64,000 bases of DNA from Streptomyces sp. M92 (GTDB taxonomy: Bacteria; Actinomycetota; Actinomycetes; Streptomycetales; Streptomycetaceae). The stretch is from NCBI RefSeq assembly GCF_028473745.1, contig NZ_CP101137.1:620001-684000 (forward strand), written 5' to 3'. Numbering within the stretch: the first letter of the stretch is position 1; each line of letters starts with the position of its first letter. Both the position numbers and the translations under genes were made by a program. The notes under the pieces are model-generated. The model was not told where the DNA came from. It searched no databases and saw nothing but the letters and a program-made list of their open reading frames with translations. Positions 8,780-17,962 of the stretch are shown here, piece by piece.

Positions 8780-8860
8780 AGAGCGTTCCTCACCCGGGCC
8801 GTGTTCACACCAGAGGTGCGGGCGCACCGGGGGCGAACCCGGCCCGGGAACAGAAGGTTT

Positions 8861-10003
8861 TCACACCCCGGAGGAGACCTCCGCCTTCTCCTTGCCGCCT
8901 TCTCCCCCGGCCGCGGCGAGCCGCTTGTTGCGGCGCACGGAGGACCAGAAGGAGGCACCGATGAGGACGACGCCGATCATGCCGGTGATGAACTCGTTGA
9001 TCTCGTACTGGATGGTGACCAGGAGGACGACCGCCAGGGCGCCGATGGCGTAGTGGGCGCCGTGCTCCAGGTAGACGTAGTCGTCGAGGGTGCCCTCGCG
9101 GACCAGGTAGACCGTGAGCGAACGGACGTACATGGCGCCGATGCCGAGGCCGAGGGCCATCAGGACGATGTCGTTGGTGATGGCGAAGGCGCCGATGACG
9201 CCGTCGAACGAGAAGGACGCGTCCAGGACCTCGAGGTAGAGGAACATGAAGAACGCGGCCTTGCCGGCCAGCTTGACGGCGGACTTGGGCTTGCCCGCGC
9301 GTTCGGCCGCCTCTTCCTCCTCGTGCTCGCGCTCCTCCTCTTCCTCGAGCTTGTCCTCGAAGAAGCCGGAGAGACCGCCGACGATCAGGTAGGTGATCAG
9401 ACCGGCGATGCCGGAGAGCAGGACCGTCTCCGCCTTGTCGGCGTGGGTGCCGCCGTGCTGGTGGGCGTGGGCGCCGAAGGTGATCGCGGAGATCAGCAGC
9501 ACGATCAGGGCGATGCAGACCGACAGCATGTCGACCTTGCCGAGCTTGGCCAGCGGGCGCTCCAGCCAGCCGAGCCACTTGATGTCCCGGTCCTCGAAGA
9601 TGAAGTCGAGGAAGATCATCAGGAGGAACATGCCACCGAAGGCGGCGATCGACGGATGCGCGTCCGTCACCAGTTCCTGGTAGCGGTCCTTGTCGGTCAG
9701 GGCGAGGTCGACGGCCTCGATCGGGCCGAGGGACGCGCTGACCGCGACGATGACGACCGGGAAGACCAGGCGCATGCCGAAGACGGCGATCAGGATGCCG
9801 ATGGTGAGGAAGATCTTCTGCCAGAAGGCATTCATCTTCTTCAGGATCCCGGCGTTGACCACCGCGTTGTCGAAGGACAGCGAGATCTCCAGGATGGAAA
9901 GGATCGCCACGATGCCGAAGGCGGCCCACCCCCCGTAGAAGATCGCGGCCACCAGGCCGAGCGCGGTGACCGCGAACGACCACCCGAAGGTTTTCAGAAC
10001 CAC
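8861..10003 (-). CDS. DUF475 / TerC-superfamily integral membrane protein
   Basis: A 380-residue polytopic membrane protein of the DUF475 family, related to TerC, with about eight hydrophobic segments. Two repeats of a conserved motif are visible: ILEISLSFDNAVVNA near residue 40 and LEVLDASFSFDGVIGAF near residue 255. The intramembrane acidic residues (E and D) in both suggest metal-ion transport. A His-rich loop (HAHQHGGTH, ~180-190) and a run of glutamates (~218-230) lie on soluble segments between helices. It probably forms the membrane anchor for the TerD proteins encoded just upstream. The GTG start at 10003 has only a weak GGGTAG ribosome site. Confidence 0.88.
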   Translation of the reverse strand: MVLKTFGWSFAVTALGLVAAIFYGGWAAFGIVAILSILEISLSFDNAVVNAGILKKMNAFWQKIFLTIGILIAVFGMRLVFPVVIVAVSASLGPIEAVDLALTDKDRYQELVTDAHPSIAAFGGMFLLMIFLDFIFEDRDIKWLGWLERPLAKLGKVDMLSVCIALIVLLISAITFGAHAHQHGGTHADKAETVLLSGIAGLITYLIVGGLSGFFEDKLEEEEEREHEEEEAAERAGKPKSAVKLAGKAAFFMFLYLEVLDASFSFDGVIGAFAITNDIVLMALGLGIGAMYVRSLTVYLVREGTLDDYVYLEHGAHYAIGALAVVLLVTIQYEINEFITGMIGVVLIGASFWSSVRRNKRLAAAGGEGGKEKAEVSSGV

Positions 10004-10052
10004 TGGCTACCCAATCGTGTTTGTACGGGGCTCCCCCGCGCCGTACGCGGCT

Positions 10053-10628
10053 TTACGAAACGTTGACTCCGAAGTCTAGGGCGATGCCGCGGAGCCCCGA
10101 CGCGTACCCCTGCCCGACCGCACGGAACTTCCACTCCCCCTGGTAGCGGTAGAGCTCGCCGAAGATCATCGCGGTCTCCGTGGAGGCGTCCTCGCTGAGG
10201 TCGTAGCGGGCCAGTTCCTGGCCGTCGGCCTGGTTGACGACCCGGATGAAGGCGTTGCTGACCTGGCCGAAGGTCTGGCCGCGCTCGTCGGCCATGTGGA
10301 TCGAGACCGGGAAGACGATTTTGTCGCACCGCTCGGGCACCGTCGCGAGGTCGACGATCACCGACTCGTCGTCACCGTCGCCCTCGCCGGTGAGGTTGTC
10401 GCCGGTGTGCTCGATGGAGCCGTCCGGGCTCTTGAGCTGGTTGTAGAAGACGAACCACTCGTCGCCGAGCACCCGACCGCTGCTGCACGCCAGCGCGCTG
10501 GCGTCGAGGTCGAAGGGTGCTCCGGTGGTGGAGCGCGCGTCCCAGCCGAGTCCGACCAGGACCTGTGTCAGGTTCGGTGCGGCCTTGGACAGGGAGACGT
10601 TGCCTCCCTTGGCAAGCGTGACGCCCAT
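10053..10628 (-). CDS. terD: TerD family protein (second paralogue)
   Basis: A 191-residue TerD-domain protein, complete from [15 protein letters not shown] to [10 protein letters not shown]. It carries the paired aspartates in FDLDASAL and the acidic loop [15 protein letters not shown], which form calcium sites in characterised TerD proteins. Role: cytoplasmic calcium-binding stress protein that works with TerC-type membrane proteins in tellurite, oxidative and phage-linked stress. It is a close paralogue of the gene just upstream, so the pair arose by tandem duplication, but a 16-bp-arm hairpin separates them. The start follows GGGGAGGGG, somewhat distant. It may be co-transcribed with DUF475, 50 bp downstream. 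Confidence 0.92.
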   Translation of the reverse strand: MGVTLAKGGNVSLSKAAPNLTQVLVGLGWDARSTTGAPFDLDASALACSSGRVLGDEWFVFYNQLKSPDGSIEHTGDNLTGEGDGDDESVIVDLATVPERCDKIVFPVSIHMADERGQTFGQVSNAFIRVVNQADGQELARYDLSEDASTETAMIFGELYRYQGEWKFRAVGQGYASGLRGIALDFGVNVS

Positions 10629-10671
10629 GTTGCTGTCCCCTCCCCGGGTGATGGTTCCTGGTGTTCCTGCG

Positions 10672-10708
10672 CGTCCGGCGCCGCACGCAAACCGTGCGGC
10701 GCCGGACG
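10672..10708 (-). terminator. Hairpin terminator between the two terD genes
   Basis: Perfect 16-bp arms, CGTCCGGCGCCGCACG at 10672-10687 and its complement at 10693-10708, with a 5-nt loop CAAAC. No T-run, as is common in Streptomyces. Confidence 0.8.
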
Positions 10709-10740
10709 GTCGGGGCGTTGACCCCGGTGGTTCAGGTCGC

Positions 10741-11316
10741 TCAGACGTTGACGCCGAAGTCCTGAGCGATGCCGCGCAGGCCGGAGGCGTAGCCCTGGCC
10801 GATGGCGCGGAACTTCCACTCGGCGCCGTGCCGGTACAGCTCGCCGAAGACCATGGCGGTCTCCGTGGAGGCGTCCTCACTGAGGTCGTAGCGGGCGATC
10901 TCGGCGCCGCCGGCCTGGTTGACGACGCGGATGAACGCGTTGCGGACCTGGCCGAAGGACTGCTGGCGGTTCTCGGCGTCGTAGATCGACACCGGGAAGG
11001 TGATCTTCTCGACGTCGGCGGGGACGGCGGCGAGGTCGATCTTGATCTGCTCGTCGTCGCCCTCGCCCTCACCGGTGAGGTTGTCACCGGTGTGCTCGAC
11101 CGAGCCGTCCGGGCTCTTCAGGTTGTTGAAGAAGATGAAGTGCGCGTCGCTGGCGACCTTGCCGCCGCTGTTCAGCAGCAGCGCGCTGGCGTCGAGGTCG
11201 AAGTCGGTGCCGGTCGTGGTGCGGATGTCCCACCCCAGACCGACGATGACCGCGGTGAGGCCGGGGGCCTCCTTGGTCAGCGATACGTTGCCGCCCTTGC
11301 TGAGGCTGACTCCCAC
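10741..11316 (-). CDS. terD: TerD family protein (first paralogue)
   Basis: A 191-residue TerD protein, [15 protein letters not shown] to IAQDFGVNV, very similar to its neighbour along the whole length. It has the FDLDASAL aspartates and the acidic loop [15 protein letters not shown]. It differs mainly in the middle: [20 protein letters not shown] replaces the paralogue's cysteine-containing stretch. Expected to bind calcium and act in the Ter stress complex. It is the promoter-proximal terD. A palindrome (ATCGGATC-AAC-GATCCGAT) lies about 50-70 bases before the start and overlaps a TAGGAT -10-like box, which suggests repressor control. Confidence 0.92.
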   Translation of the reverse strand: MGVSLSKGGNVSLTKEAPGLTAVIVGLGWDIRTTTGTDFDLDASALLLNSGGKVASDAHFIFFNNLKSPDGSVEHTGDNLTGEGEGDDEQIKIDLAAVPADVEKITFPVSIYDAENRQQSFGQVRNAFIRVVNQAGGAEIARYDLSEDASTETAMVFGELYRHGAEWKFRAIGQGYASGLRGIAQDFGVNV

Positions 11317-11364
11317 GAGTCCTCCATTGGTGTCCTGGGGCGGGGAGCCCCGTAGTGCGTGGAT

Positions 11365-11387
11365 ATCGGATCAACGATCCGATCCTA
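11365..11387 (-). promoter_or_regulatory. Palindromic operator overlapping a -10 box before terD
   Basis: ATCGGATC (11365-11372) and GATCCGAT (11376-11383) form a perfect inverted repeat around AAC. On the minus strand TAGGAT (11387-11382) resembles a -10 box, which puts the likely start site inside the palindrome. Confidence 0.55.
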
Positions 11388-11471
11388 GTGACGGGTTCCC
11401 GCCCCCCGCAGGCCCTGCGGCCGACAAATCACGTGGTGTCGGTTCACACCGTGCCGGGCACGGAGCGACGG

Positions 11472-11930
11472 TCACAGGGTGTCGAGCGCCTTCACGTACT
11501 CGTCGAGGTCGCGGGCGTCCGGCAGGCCGTTGACGACGGTCCAGCGGACGACGCCCTCCCGGTCGATGATGAAGGTGCCACGGACGGCGCAGCCCTTGTC
11601 CTCGTCGAAGACGCCGTAGTCGCGCGAGACGTTGCCGTGCGGCCAGAAGTCGGACAGCAGGGGGTACTCCAGGCCCTCCTGCTCGGCGAAGACGCGCAGG
11701 GTGTGGATGGAGTCGTTGGAGACGGCGAGCACCTGGGTGTCACGGTCGGAGAACCGCGGCAGGTTGTCGCGCACCTCGCACAGCTCGCCGGTGCACACGC
11801 CGGTGAAGGCGAACGGGTAGAAGAGCAGCACGACGTTCTTCTGCCCACGGAAGTCGGACAGCCGGACGGTCGCGCCGTGGTTGTCCTTGAGTTCGAAGTC
11901 GGGGGCCTTGTCGCCGACCTGGAGCGCCAT
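11472..11930 (-). CDS. Peroxiredoxin (AhpE/BCP type)
   Basis: A 152-residue thiol peroxidase of the AhpC/TSA superfamily that reduces hydroperoxides in the cytoplasm. The family core [13 protein letters not shown] contains the peroxidatic Cys46. Cys51, five residues on, matches the resolving cysteine of BCP-type enzymes, whereas one-Cys AhpE proteins lack it. The family arginine is in [19 protein letters not shown], which contains a further cysteine. The ATG at 11930 ([12 protein letters not shown]) is the natural family start. It is flanked by a terminator for the upstream DUF3052 gene, so it is probably expressed on its own. Nearness to the Ter genes fits an oxidative-stress role. Confidence 0.9.
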   Translation of the reverse strand: MALQVGDKAPDFELKDNHGATVRLSDFRGQKNVVLLFYPFAFTGVCTGELCEVRDNLPRFSDRDTQVLAVSNDSIHTLRVFAEQEGLEYPLLSDFWPHGNVSRDYGVFDEDKGCAVRGTFIIDREGVVRWTVVNGLPDARDLDEYVKALDTL

Positions 11931-12002
11931 GTCCTGTTCGTCCCTTCGGAGGGTGGTTCGCTGGAACCACCCTACGCAGGGCCGCCACACGGGGATCGTC
12001 GC

Positions 12003-12046
12003 GGACCCCCGGACGGGCCGACGGCGGCCGGCCCGTCCGGGGGTCC
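12003..12046 (-). terminator. Hairpin terminator after the DUF3052 gene
   Basis: Perfect 18-bp arms (12003-12020 with 12029-12046) around an 8-nt loop, downstream of the DUF3052 stop codon and before the peroxiredoxin gene. Confidence 0.85.
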
Positions 12047-12070
12047 GGTGGTGGTGCGGAGCCCGGTCGG

Positions 12071-12508
12071 CTACCGCTTGGACTTGGCCGCCTTGGGCGT
12101 CGCCAGCCGGCTGCCGCTCCAGTCCTTGCCGACGCTGACGCTCTTGGACGCCGTCAGTCCGGCGGTCGTCGAGGCCTCCGAGATGTCACTGGCCTCGACG
12201 TATCCGTCACGGCCGGTCTTCGGCGTGAGAAGGAGGATCGACCCGCCCTCTTCGATGTACGTGGTGGCATCCACCAGCGCATCCGTCAGGTCGCCGTCGT
12301 CGTCACGGAACCACAGCACGACGGCGTCGGCCACGTCCTCGTAGTCCTCGTCCACCAGCTCGCCCTCGACGGCGCCTTCGATGGCCTCGCGGAGCTCCTG
12401 GTCGACGTCGTCGTCGTAGCCGATCTCCTGGACCACCTGCCCGGGCTGGAAACCCAGCCTGACGGCAGGGTTCGTCCGCTCCTCCGCGTGGTCCGCGGTC
12501 GCGCTCAC
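12071..12508 (-). CDS. DUF3052 family protein
   Basis: A small acidic protein of 145 residues, conserved in actinobacteria, function unknown. It starts [36 protein letters not shown]. The central part is very acidic ([20 protein letters not shown]) and the C-terminus is basic and Ala/Lys-rich ([10 protein letters not shown]). No membrane segment or signal peptide is visible. The GTG at 12508 has an ideal AGGAGG six bases upstream, which decides this start over the more distal in-frame ATG. It is divergent from aceE, an arrangement I recall as conserved in Streptomyces. Confidence 0.85.
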   Translation of the reverse strand: MSATADHAEERTNPAVRLGFQPGQVVQEIGYDDDVDQELREAIEGAVEGELVDEDYEDVADAVVLWFRDDDGDLTDALVDATTYIEEGGSILLLTPKTGRDGYVEASDISEASTTAGLTASKSVSVGKDWSGSRLATPKAAKSKR

Positions 12509-12919
12509 GGGTTGCCTCCTGATCATGTTCGGTAGATGTCTTCAGCCACGCGCGTGCGCGAAGCTTGGCCGTAGTCCACACGGGCGGGACGGATCGCGCA
12601 AGTACCCGGCGACTGGGACCGCCGAAACGGTGACGATCCCGGCCGTGTCGCCGCAACTCCAGCCATGCCGTCCAGACCGAAGGTGACGTACACCACACCT
12701 ATCTGCCCCGTTTGCGTATTTGGGAACCATGCGTGGGTACGAGACTCGAATGAACGTGCCCCCGATCCCCATGGGGGGACCGGTTACCCCACGGTACAGA
12801 TGACGTTTGCCCCCGTGAGGTACACGATGGGGATCCGGCGGGGAATCGGCGCAGACACAGGCAGCATCCGGCATCAGGCAGCATCCGGCAAAGTGGCCCT
12901 CTGACAGCGAAGGAACAGC
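12509..12919 (+). promoter_or_regulatory. 411-bp aceE upstream region
   Basis: No convincing gene here. It contains a CCCCATGGGG palindrome (12767-12776). A 9-bp arm GATCCCCAT (12764-12772) pairs with ATGGGGATC (12827-12835). A 16-bp direct repeat lies just before the aceE ribosome site (separate entry). It probably holds the divergent promoters for DUF3052 and aceE and a structured aceE leader. Confidence 0.5.
12858..12890 (+). repeat. 16-bp direct repeat before aceE
   Basis: CAGGCAGCATCCGGCA occurs identically at 12858-12873 and 12875-12890 (period 17), ending 29 bp before the aceE GTG. The spacing suggests a regulator or processing site in the leader; the protein involved is unknown. Confidence 0.75.
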
Positions 12920-15685
12920 GTGGCTTCCGCATCCGACCGCAGTGATCGCAGTGATCGCAGTCCGATCATCATTGGCGGCCTTCCGAGTCAGGTTCCTGAC
13001 TTCGACCCCGAGGAAACGCAGGAGTGGCTCGACTCCCTCGACGCCGCCGTCGACGCGCGCGGCCGGGAGCGGGCCCGCTACCTGATGCTGCGGCTGATCG
13101 AGCGGGCCCGTGAGAAGCGCGTGGCCGTGCCCGAGATGCGCAGCACGGACTACGTCAACACCATCCCGACCAAGAGCGAGCCGTTCTTCCCCGGCAACGA
13201 GGAGATCGAGCGCAAGATCCTCAACGCCACCCGGTGGAACGCCGCGGTGATGGTCTCGCGCGCCCAGCGGCCCGGCATCGGGGTCGGGGGCCACATCGCC
13301 ACGTTCGCCTCCTCGGCGTCCCTGTACGACGTGGGCTTCAACCACTTCTTCCGGGGCAAGGACGAGGGCGACGGCGGCGACCAGGTCTTCTTCCAGGGCC
13401 ACGCCTCGCCGGGCATCTACGCGCGCGCCTACCTGCTGGACCGGCTCAGCGAGCAGCACCTGGACGGCTTCCGGCAGGAGAAGTCGGCGGCGCCGAACGC
13501 GCTGTCGTCGTACCCGCATCCCCGTTCGATGCCGGACTTCTGGGAGTTCCCGACGGTCTCGATGGGACTCGGCCCGATCGGCGCGATCTACCAGGCGCGG
13601 ATGAACCGCTACATGCACGCGCGCGGGATCGCGGACACGTCGAGGTCGCACGTGTGGGCGTACCTGGGCGACGGCGAGATGGACGAGCCGGAGTCGCTGG
13701 GCCAGCTCTCCATCGCCGCCCGCGAGGGCCTGGACAACCTGACCTTCGTGGTCAACTGCAACCTCCAGCGCCTGGACGGCCCGGTGCGCGGCAACGGGAA
13801 GATCATCCAGGAACTGGAGTCGGTCTTCCGGGGCGCCGGCTGGAACGTGATCAAGCTGGTGTGGGACCGCACCTGGGACCCGCTGCTCGCGCAGGACCGC
13901 GACGGCGTGCTGGTCAACCGGATGAACACCACCCCGGACGGCCAGTTCCAGACGTACGCCACCGAGTCCGGCGCCTACATCCGCGACCACTTCTTCGGCG
14001 ACGACCACCGGCTGCGCGCGATGGTCGAGAACATGACCGACGACCAGATCCTGCACCTGGGGCGCGGCGGTCACGACCACCGGAAGATCTACGCGGCGTA
14101 CAAGGCGGCGCTGGAGCACAAGGGCCAGCCCACCGTCATCCTCGCCAAGACGATCAAGGGGTGGACCCTGGGCCCGAACTTCGAGGGCCGCAACGCCACC
14201 CACCAGATGAAGAAGCTGACGGTCGACGACCTCAAGCGCTTCCGCGACCGGCTGCACCTGCCGATCTCCGACAAGGAGCTGGAGTCCGGCCCGCCGCCGT
14301 ACTACCACCCGGGCCGGGACACGGAGGAGATGCAGTACATGCACGACCGCCGGCTCGGCCTCGGCGGCTACGTGCCGACCCGCGTCGTACGGTCGAAGCC
14401 GCTCGCCCTGCCGGACGACAAGACGTACGCGACCGTGAAGAAGGGGTCGGGTCAGCAGTCCATCGCGACGACGATGGCGTTCGTGCGACTGCTCAAGGAC
14501 CTCATGCGGGACAAGGAGATCGGCAAGCGGTTCGTGCTGATCGCGCCGGACGAGTACCGCACATTCGGTATGGACTCGTTCTTCCCGAGTGCGAAGATCT
14601 ACAACCCGTTGGGCCAGCAGTACGAGTCCGTGGACCGGGACCTGCTGCTCGCCTACAAGGAGGCGCCGAACGGGCAGATGCTGCACGACGGCATCTCGGA
14701 GGCGGGCTGCACAGCCTCGCTGATCGCGGCCGGATCGGCCTACGCCACGCACGGCGAGCCGCTCATCCCGGTCTACGTCTTCTACTCGATGTTCGGTTTC
14801 CAGCGCACCGGTGACCAGTTCTGGCAGATGGGCGACCAGCTGGCGCGCGGTTTCGTACTGGGCGCGACCGCGGGACGTACGACGCTGACCGGTGAGGGTC
14901 TGCAGCACGCGGACGGCCACTCCCAGCTGCTCGCCTCCACCAACCCGGCGTGCGTGGCCTACGACCCGGCCTTCGGGTTCGAGATCGCGCACATCGTCAG
15001 GGACGGCCTGCGCCGCATGTACGGGGCGGACGAGCACCACCCGCACGGCGAGGACGTCTTCTACTACCTCACCGTCTACAACGAGCCGATCCAGCACCCG
15101 GCCGAGCCCGAGAACGTGGACGTGGAGGGCATCCTCAAGGGCGTCCACCGCTTCAGCGAGGGGACCTCCGGTGCCGTCCCGGCGCAGATCATGGCGTCCG
15201 GGGTCGCGGTGCCGTGGGCGGTCCAGGCCCAGCGGATCCTCGCCGAGGAGTGGAACGTACGCGCCGACGTCTGGTCGGCGACCTCCTGGAACGAGCTTCG
15301 GCGCGAGGCGGTGGCCTGCGAGGAGCACAATCTGCTGCACCCCGAGGAGGAGCAGCAGGTGCCGTACGTGACGCGGAAGCTGGCCGGTGCGCAGGGGCCG
15401 TTCGTGGCCGTCTCCGACTGGATGCGGTCGGTGCCGGACCAGATCGCGCGCTGGGTGCCGGGGACGTACCAGTCGCTGGGCGCGGACGGCTGGGGCTTCG
15501 CGGACACGCGCGGGGCGGCCCGGCGGTTCTTCCACATCGACGCGGAGTCGATCGTGGTGGCGGTGCTGAGCGAGCTGGCGCGGGAGGGGAAGGTCGACCG
15601 GTCGGTGCTGAAGCAGGCGATCGACCGGTACCGGCTGCTCGACGTGGCGGCGGCCGACCCCGGCGTCGCGGGCGGGGACGCGTAG
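12920..15685 (+). CDS. aceE: Pyruvate dehydrogenase E1 component, homodimeric type
   Basis: A 921-residue thiamine-diphosphate enzyme that decarboxylates pyruvate and feeds acetyl-CoA synthesis within the pyruvate dehydrogenase complex. The TPP/metal motif runs from [10 protein letters not shown] to [11 protein letters not shown] (residues ~252-295), as in E. coli AceE. Also visible are HEAD-domain residues [24 protein letters not shown] (around 130-150) and the transketolase-type pyrimidine domain near 500-560 ([17 protein letters not shown], then [11 protein letters not shown]). The length is normal for the homodimeric class. The GTG start follows GAAGGA. The N-terminus carries a DRS tripeptide repeat encoded by a 9-bp tandem DNA repeat. 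A hairpin at 16145-16179 marks the convergent boundary. Confidence 0.97.
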   Translation: MASASDRSDRSDRSPIIIGGLPSQVPDFDPEETQEWLDSLDAAVDARGRERARYLMLRLIERAREKRVAVPEMRSTDYVNTIPTKSEPFFPGNEEIERKILNATRWNAAVMVSRAQRPGIGVGGHIATFASSASLYDVGFNHFFRGKDEGDGGDQVFFQGHASPGIYARAYLLDRLSEQHLDGFRQEKSAAPNALSSYPHPRSMPDFWEFPTVSMGLGPIGAIYQARMNRYMHARGIADTSRSHVWAYLGDGEMDEPESLGQLSIAAREGLDNLTFVVNCNLQRLDGPVRGNGKIIQELESVFRGAGWNVIKLVWDRTWDPLLAQDRDGVLVNRMNTTPDGQFQTYATESGAYIRDHFFGDDHRLRAMVENMTDDQILHLGRGGHDHRKIYAAYKAALEHKGQPTVILAKTIKGWTLGPNFEGRNATHQMKKLTVDDLKRFRDRLHLPISDKELESGPPPYYHPGRDTEEMQYMHDRRLGLGGYVPTRVVRSKPLALPDDKTYATVKKGSGQQSIATTMAFVRLLKDLMRDKEIGKRFVLIAPDEYRTFGMDSFFPSAKIYNPLGQQYESVDRDLLLAYKEAPNGQMLHDGISEAGCTASLIAAGSAYATHGEPLIPVYVFYSMFGFQRTGDQFWQMGDQLARGFVLGATAGRTTLTGEGLQHADGHSQLLASTNPACVAYDPAFGFEIAHIVRDGLRRMYGADEHHPHGEDVFYYLTVYNEPIQHPAEPENVDVEGILKGVHRFSEGTSGAVPAQIMASGVAVPWAVQAQRILAEEWNVRADVWSATSWNELRREAVACEEHNLLHPEEEQQVPYVTRKLAGAQGPFVAVSDWMRSVPDQIARWVPGTYQSLGADGWGFADTRGAARRFFHIDAESIVVAVLSELAREGKVDRSVLKQAIDRYRLLDVAAADPGVAGGDA

Positions 15686-15705
15686 GCGCGCAGGCGCACA
15701 CTCGG

Positions 15706-15810
15706 CGGTTTCCGGGGGGCGGGTTTCCGGGGTGGCGGGTTTCGGCTCCGCCGCCCCGGCCGTCTTTCCGGCCTCCGTACGATGCTTCCCGGCCTCCGTC
15801 CTCCGTACGA
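15706..15810. repeat. Repeat-rich part of the 511-bp gap after aceE
   Basis: GGTTTCCGGGG-type units recur at about 15707, 15722 and 15737. CCGGCCTCCGT appears twice (about 15769 and 15789), and CTCCGTACGA twice. The gap from 15686 to 16196 otherwise shows no convincing gene; it ends in a hairpin before the MFS gene. It may be slippage-prone filler or an eroded gene. Confidence 0.55.
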
Positions 15811-16144
15811 CGTAGGCGCGGCGTGCGCGGAAAGGGCCGAGGCACGGACGGCGGATGAGCCCGACGACGGCGAGTCGGGGGTCGCGCGATCCGGCCCGGT
15901 CCATGACCACGTCCGGCCGTGTGAGCGGGGGCACCCGCGCGAGTCGGCTCCGACGCTCGCCGTCATCAACTCGTTGAACCCCTCGCGGAGTTCGGGTACC
16001 CCCGCACGGCGGCTCATGCCTGCCCGCGGCGTGCTGCCTGCGCGCTGCCCCCCTCCAGCAGCGCGCCGCAGCCTCTCGCCCTCCGTGCCCTGCGGAGGAC
16101 TTGACCCACTGTGACCTGGGAGGCCCCTCGGAGGGGAGGGTTCA

Positions 16145-16179
16145 CCGGCCCTGTCACCCGGATAGGCGAACAGGGCCGG
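16145..16179. terminator. Bidirectional hairpin between aceE and the MFS gene
   Basis: CCGGCCCTGT (16145-16154) pairs perfectly with ACAGGGCCGG (16170-16179), with a 15-nt loop, between two convergent genes. Confidence 0.7.
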
Positions 16180-16196
16180 GTTCGCACGGCGATTCC

Positions 16197-17813
16197 TCAG
16201 ATGTGGCCCACGCCCGCACCGGACTCCGCGTTCTCACCGCGCTTGGTGAGGAAGGCGACCAGCACGGCCACGGCGGCCACACCGGCGGCGACGAGCGACG
16301 CCAGGCTCATGCCGGAGATGAAGGTGTCGTGCGCGACGTCGGTGATCTTCGCGGCGATCTGCTCCGGGGTGCCCTCGGGCACCGGCGCGATGCCCTGCTG
16401 CACCGCCTGCGCCGTCAGCTCCTCCTGCTCCGGCGTGAGCGCGGGCAGCCCCGCGTCCGTCCAGTTGCCCGCGAGGTCGCCGTCGACCTTGGAGGCCATC
16501 ACGGCGCCCAGCACGGCCGTGCCGAGGCTGCCGCCGATCTGCATCGCCGCCTGCTGGAGACCGCCCGCGACGCCCGACAGCTCCATCGGGGCGTTGCCCA
16601 CGATGACCTCGGTGGCACCCACCATGACCGGCGCGAGACCGAGACCGAGCAGCGCGAACCAGACCGACATCGCGACGCTGCCGGTGTCCTTCTCCAGGGT
16701 GGACATGCCGTACATGGCGATCGCGGTGCAGACCATGCCGCCCGCGAGCGGCACGCGCGGCCCGACCTTGGTGATCATCGCGCCGGCCAGCGGCGAGGCG
16801 ACGATCATCATCGCGGTGAGCGGCAGCAGGTGCAGCCCGGCGTCGATGGGGCTCATGCCGTGCACGTTCTGGAGGTAGAACGTCACGAAGAACAGGCCGC
16901 CCATGAAGGCGATGGCCATCAGGACCATCAGGACGACACCCGCCGACAGCGGCACCGAGCGGAACATCGCCAGCGGGATCAGCGGCTCCCTCACCCTGGT
17001 CTCCCAGAAGGAGAAGGCGGCGAAGCCCACCACCGAGACCGCGATGAACAGCCAGGTCTGCCCGGAGCCCCAGCCCCACTCGGGCGCCTTGATGAGCGCC
17101 CACACCAGGCAGAACATCGAGGCCGACAGCAGGACGATGCCGACGACGTCGAAGGAGCGCGGCGCGTTCTCGGCCCGGTGGTCCAGCAGGATCAGTACGC
17201 CCAGCACCACGGCGAGGACGCCGACCGGCACGTTGATGAAGAACACCGACTGCCAGTTGACGTGCTCGACCAGCACGCCGCCCAGGATCGGGCCGCCCGC
17301 GGTGGAGGCGCCGATGACCATGCCCCAGATGCCGATGGCCATGTTGAGCTTCTCGGCCGGGAAGGTGGCCCGCAACAGGCCCAGCGCGGCCGGCATCAGC
17401 AGGGCACCGAACAGTCCCTGGAAGACACGGAAGACGATGACGGCGGCGATGCTGTCGGAGAGCCCGATGGCTCCCGAGGACGCGGCGAAGCCTGCCACGC
17501 CGATGAGGAAGGTCTGCCGGTGGCCGAAGCGGTCACCGAGCTTGCCCGCGGTGATCAGGGAGACCGCGAGGGCGAGGAAGTAGGCGTTGGTGATCCACTG
17601 CAGCTCGGACCAGCTGGCGCCCAGGTCCTTGCCGATGGCCGGGTTGGCGATGGCCACGATGGTGCCGTCGAGGGCCACCATCATGACCCCGACCGCGACG
17701 GTGATGAGGGTGACCCACGGGTGTCCGCGCAACCCCGAGGCCGGCGCCGGGCCCGACGGGGTGGGCGGTCCGTCCCCCGGCCCCGTCTTGTCGATGGTGG
17801 TCTGACTAGTCAT
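16197..17813 (-). CDS. DHA2-type (14-TM) MFS drug exporter
   Basis: A 538-residue proton-driven exporter of the EmrB/QacA class. Motif D1 at the first helix reads ALDGTIVAIANPAI. Motif A is GKLGDRFGHRQTF (about 95-107), and the antiporter motif C region is GPILGGVLVEHVNWQSVFFINVP. About 14 hydrophobic segments are countable, with the long hydrophilic loop before the last helix that is usual in this class. The ATG at 17813 (MTSQTT) gives the standard length; a more upstream in-frame start would add an unlikely N-terminus. It is divergent from a TetR regulator, with repeated ACTGACAG sites between, the usual regulator-pump pair. The substrate is unknown. Confidence 0.92.
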   Translation of the reverse strand: MTSQTTIDKTGPGDGPPTPSGPAPASGLRGHPWVTLITVAVGVMMVALDGTIVAIANPAIGKDLGASWSELQWITNAYFLALAVSLITAGKLGDRFGHRQTFLIGVAGFAASSGAIGLSDSIAAVIVFRVFQGLFGALLMPAALGLLRATFPAEKLNMAIGIWGMVIGASTAGGPILGGVLVEHVNWQSVFFINVPVGVLAVVLGVLILLDHRAENAPRSFDVVGIVLLSASMFCLVWALIKAPEWGWGSGQTWLFIAVSVVGFAAFSFWETRVREPLIPLAMFRSVPLSAGVVLMVLMAIAFMGGLFFVTFYLQNVHGMSPIDAGLHLLPLTAMMIVASPLAGAMITKVGPRVPLAGGMVCTAIAMYGMSTLEKDTGSVAMSVWFALLGLGLAPVMVGATEVIVGNAPMELSGVAGGLQQAAMQIGGSLGTAVLGAVMASKVDGDLAGNWTDAGLPALTPEQEELTAQAVQQGIAPVPEGTPEQIAAKITDVAHDTFISGMSLASLVAAGVAAVAVLVAFLTKRGENAESGAGVGHI

Positions 17814-17825
17814 ACCGGGGAGGCT

Positions 17826-17877
17826 AATGACAGCCACTGACAGTTGACAAACGGTTTCACCGGTCGGTAACTGACAG
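17826..17877. promoter_or_regulatory. Putative TetR operator/promoter region with ACTGACAG repeats
   Basis: ACTGACAG occurs at 17836-17843 and 17870-17877, with a near copy AATGACAG at 17826-17833. Between them lie a TTGACA -35-like box (17844-17849) and the odd-centred palindrome AAACGGTTT (17849-17857). These fit an operator shared by the exporter and regulator genes. Confidence 0.5.
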
Positions 17878-17962
17878 GACATCTGCGGCTAGCCTGAACT
17901 GCGGAAACGGCGCGAGAACGACAGCACGGCGACACACCCGAGCCGACCCGAGGAGCGACCTT

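Noticed and set aside
12665..12904. 79-codon open frame in the aceE leader
   Set aside because: It has no ribosome site, unusual composition and contains the direct repeats; more likely untranslated leader.
15782..16114. Open frames in the gap after aceE, on both strands
   Set aside because: The frames run through repeat-rich sequence or extend antisense into aceE, have no ribosome site and match no recognisable family.
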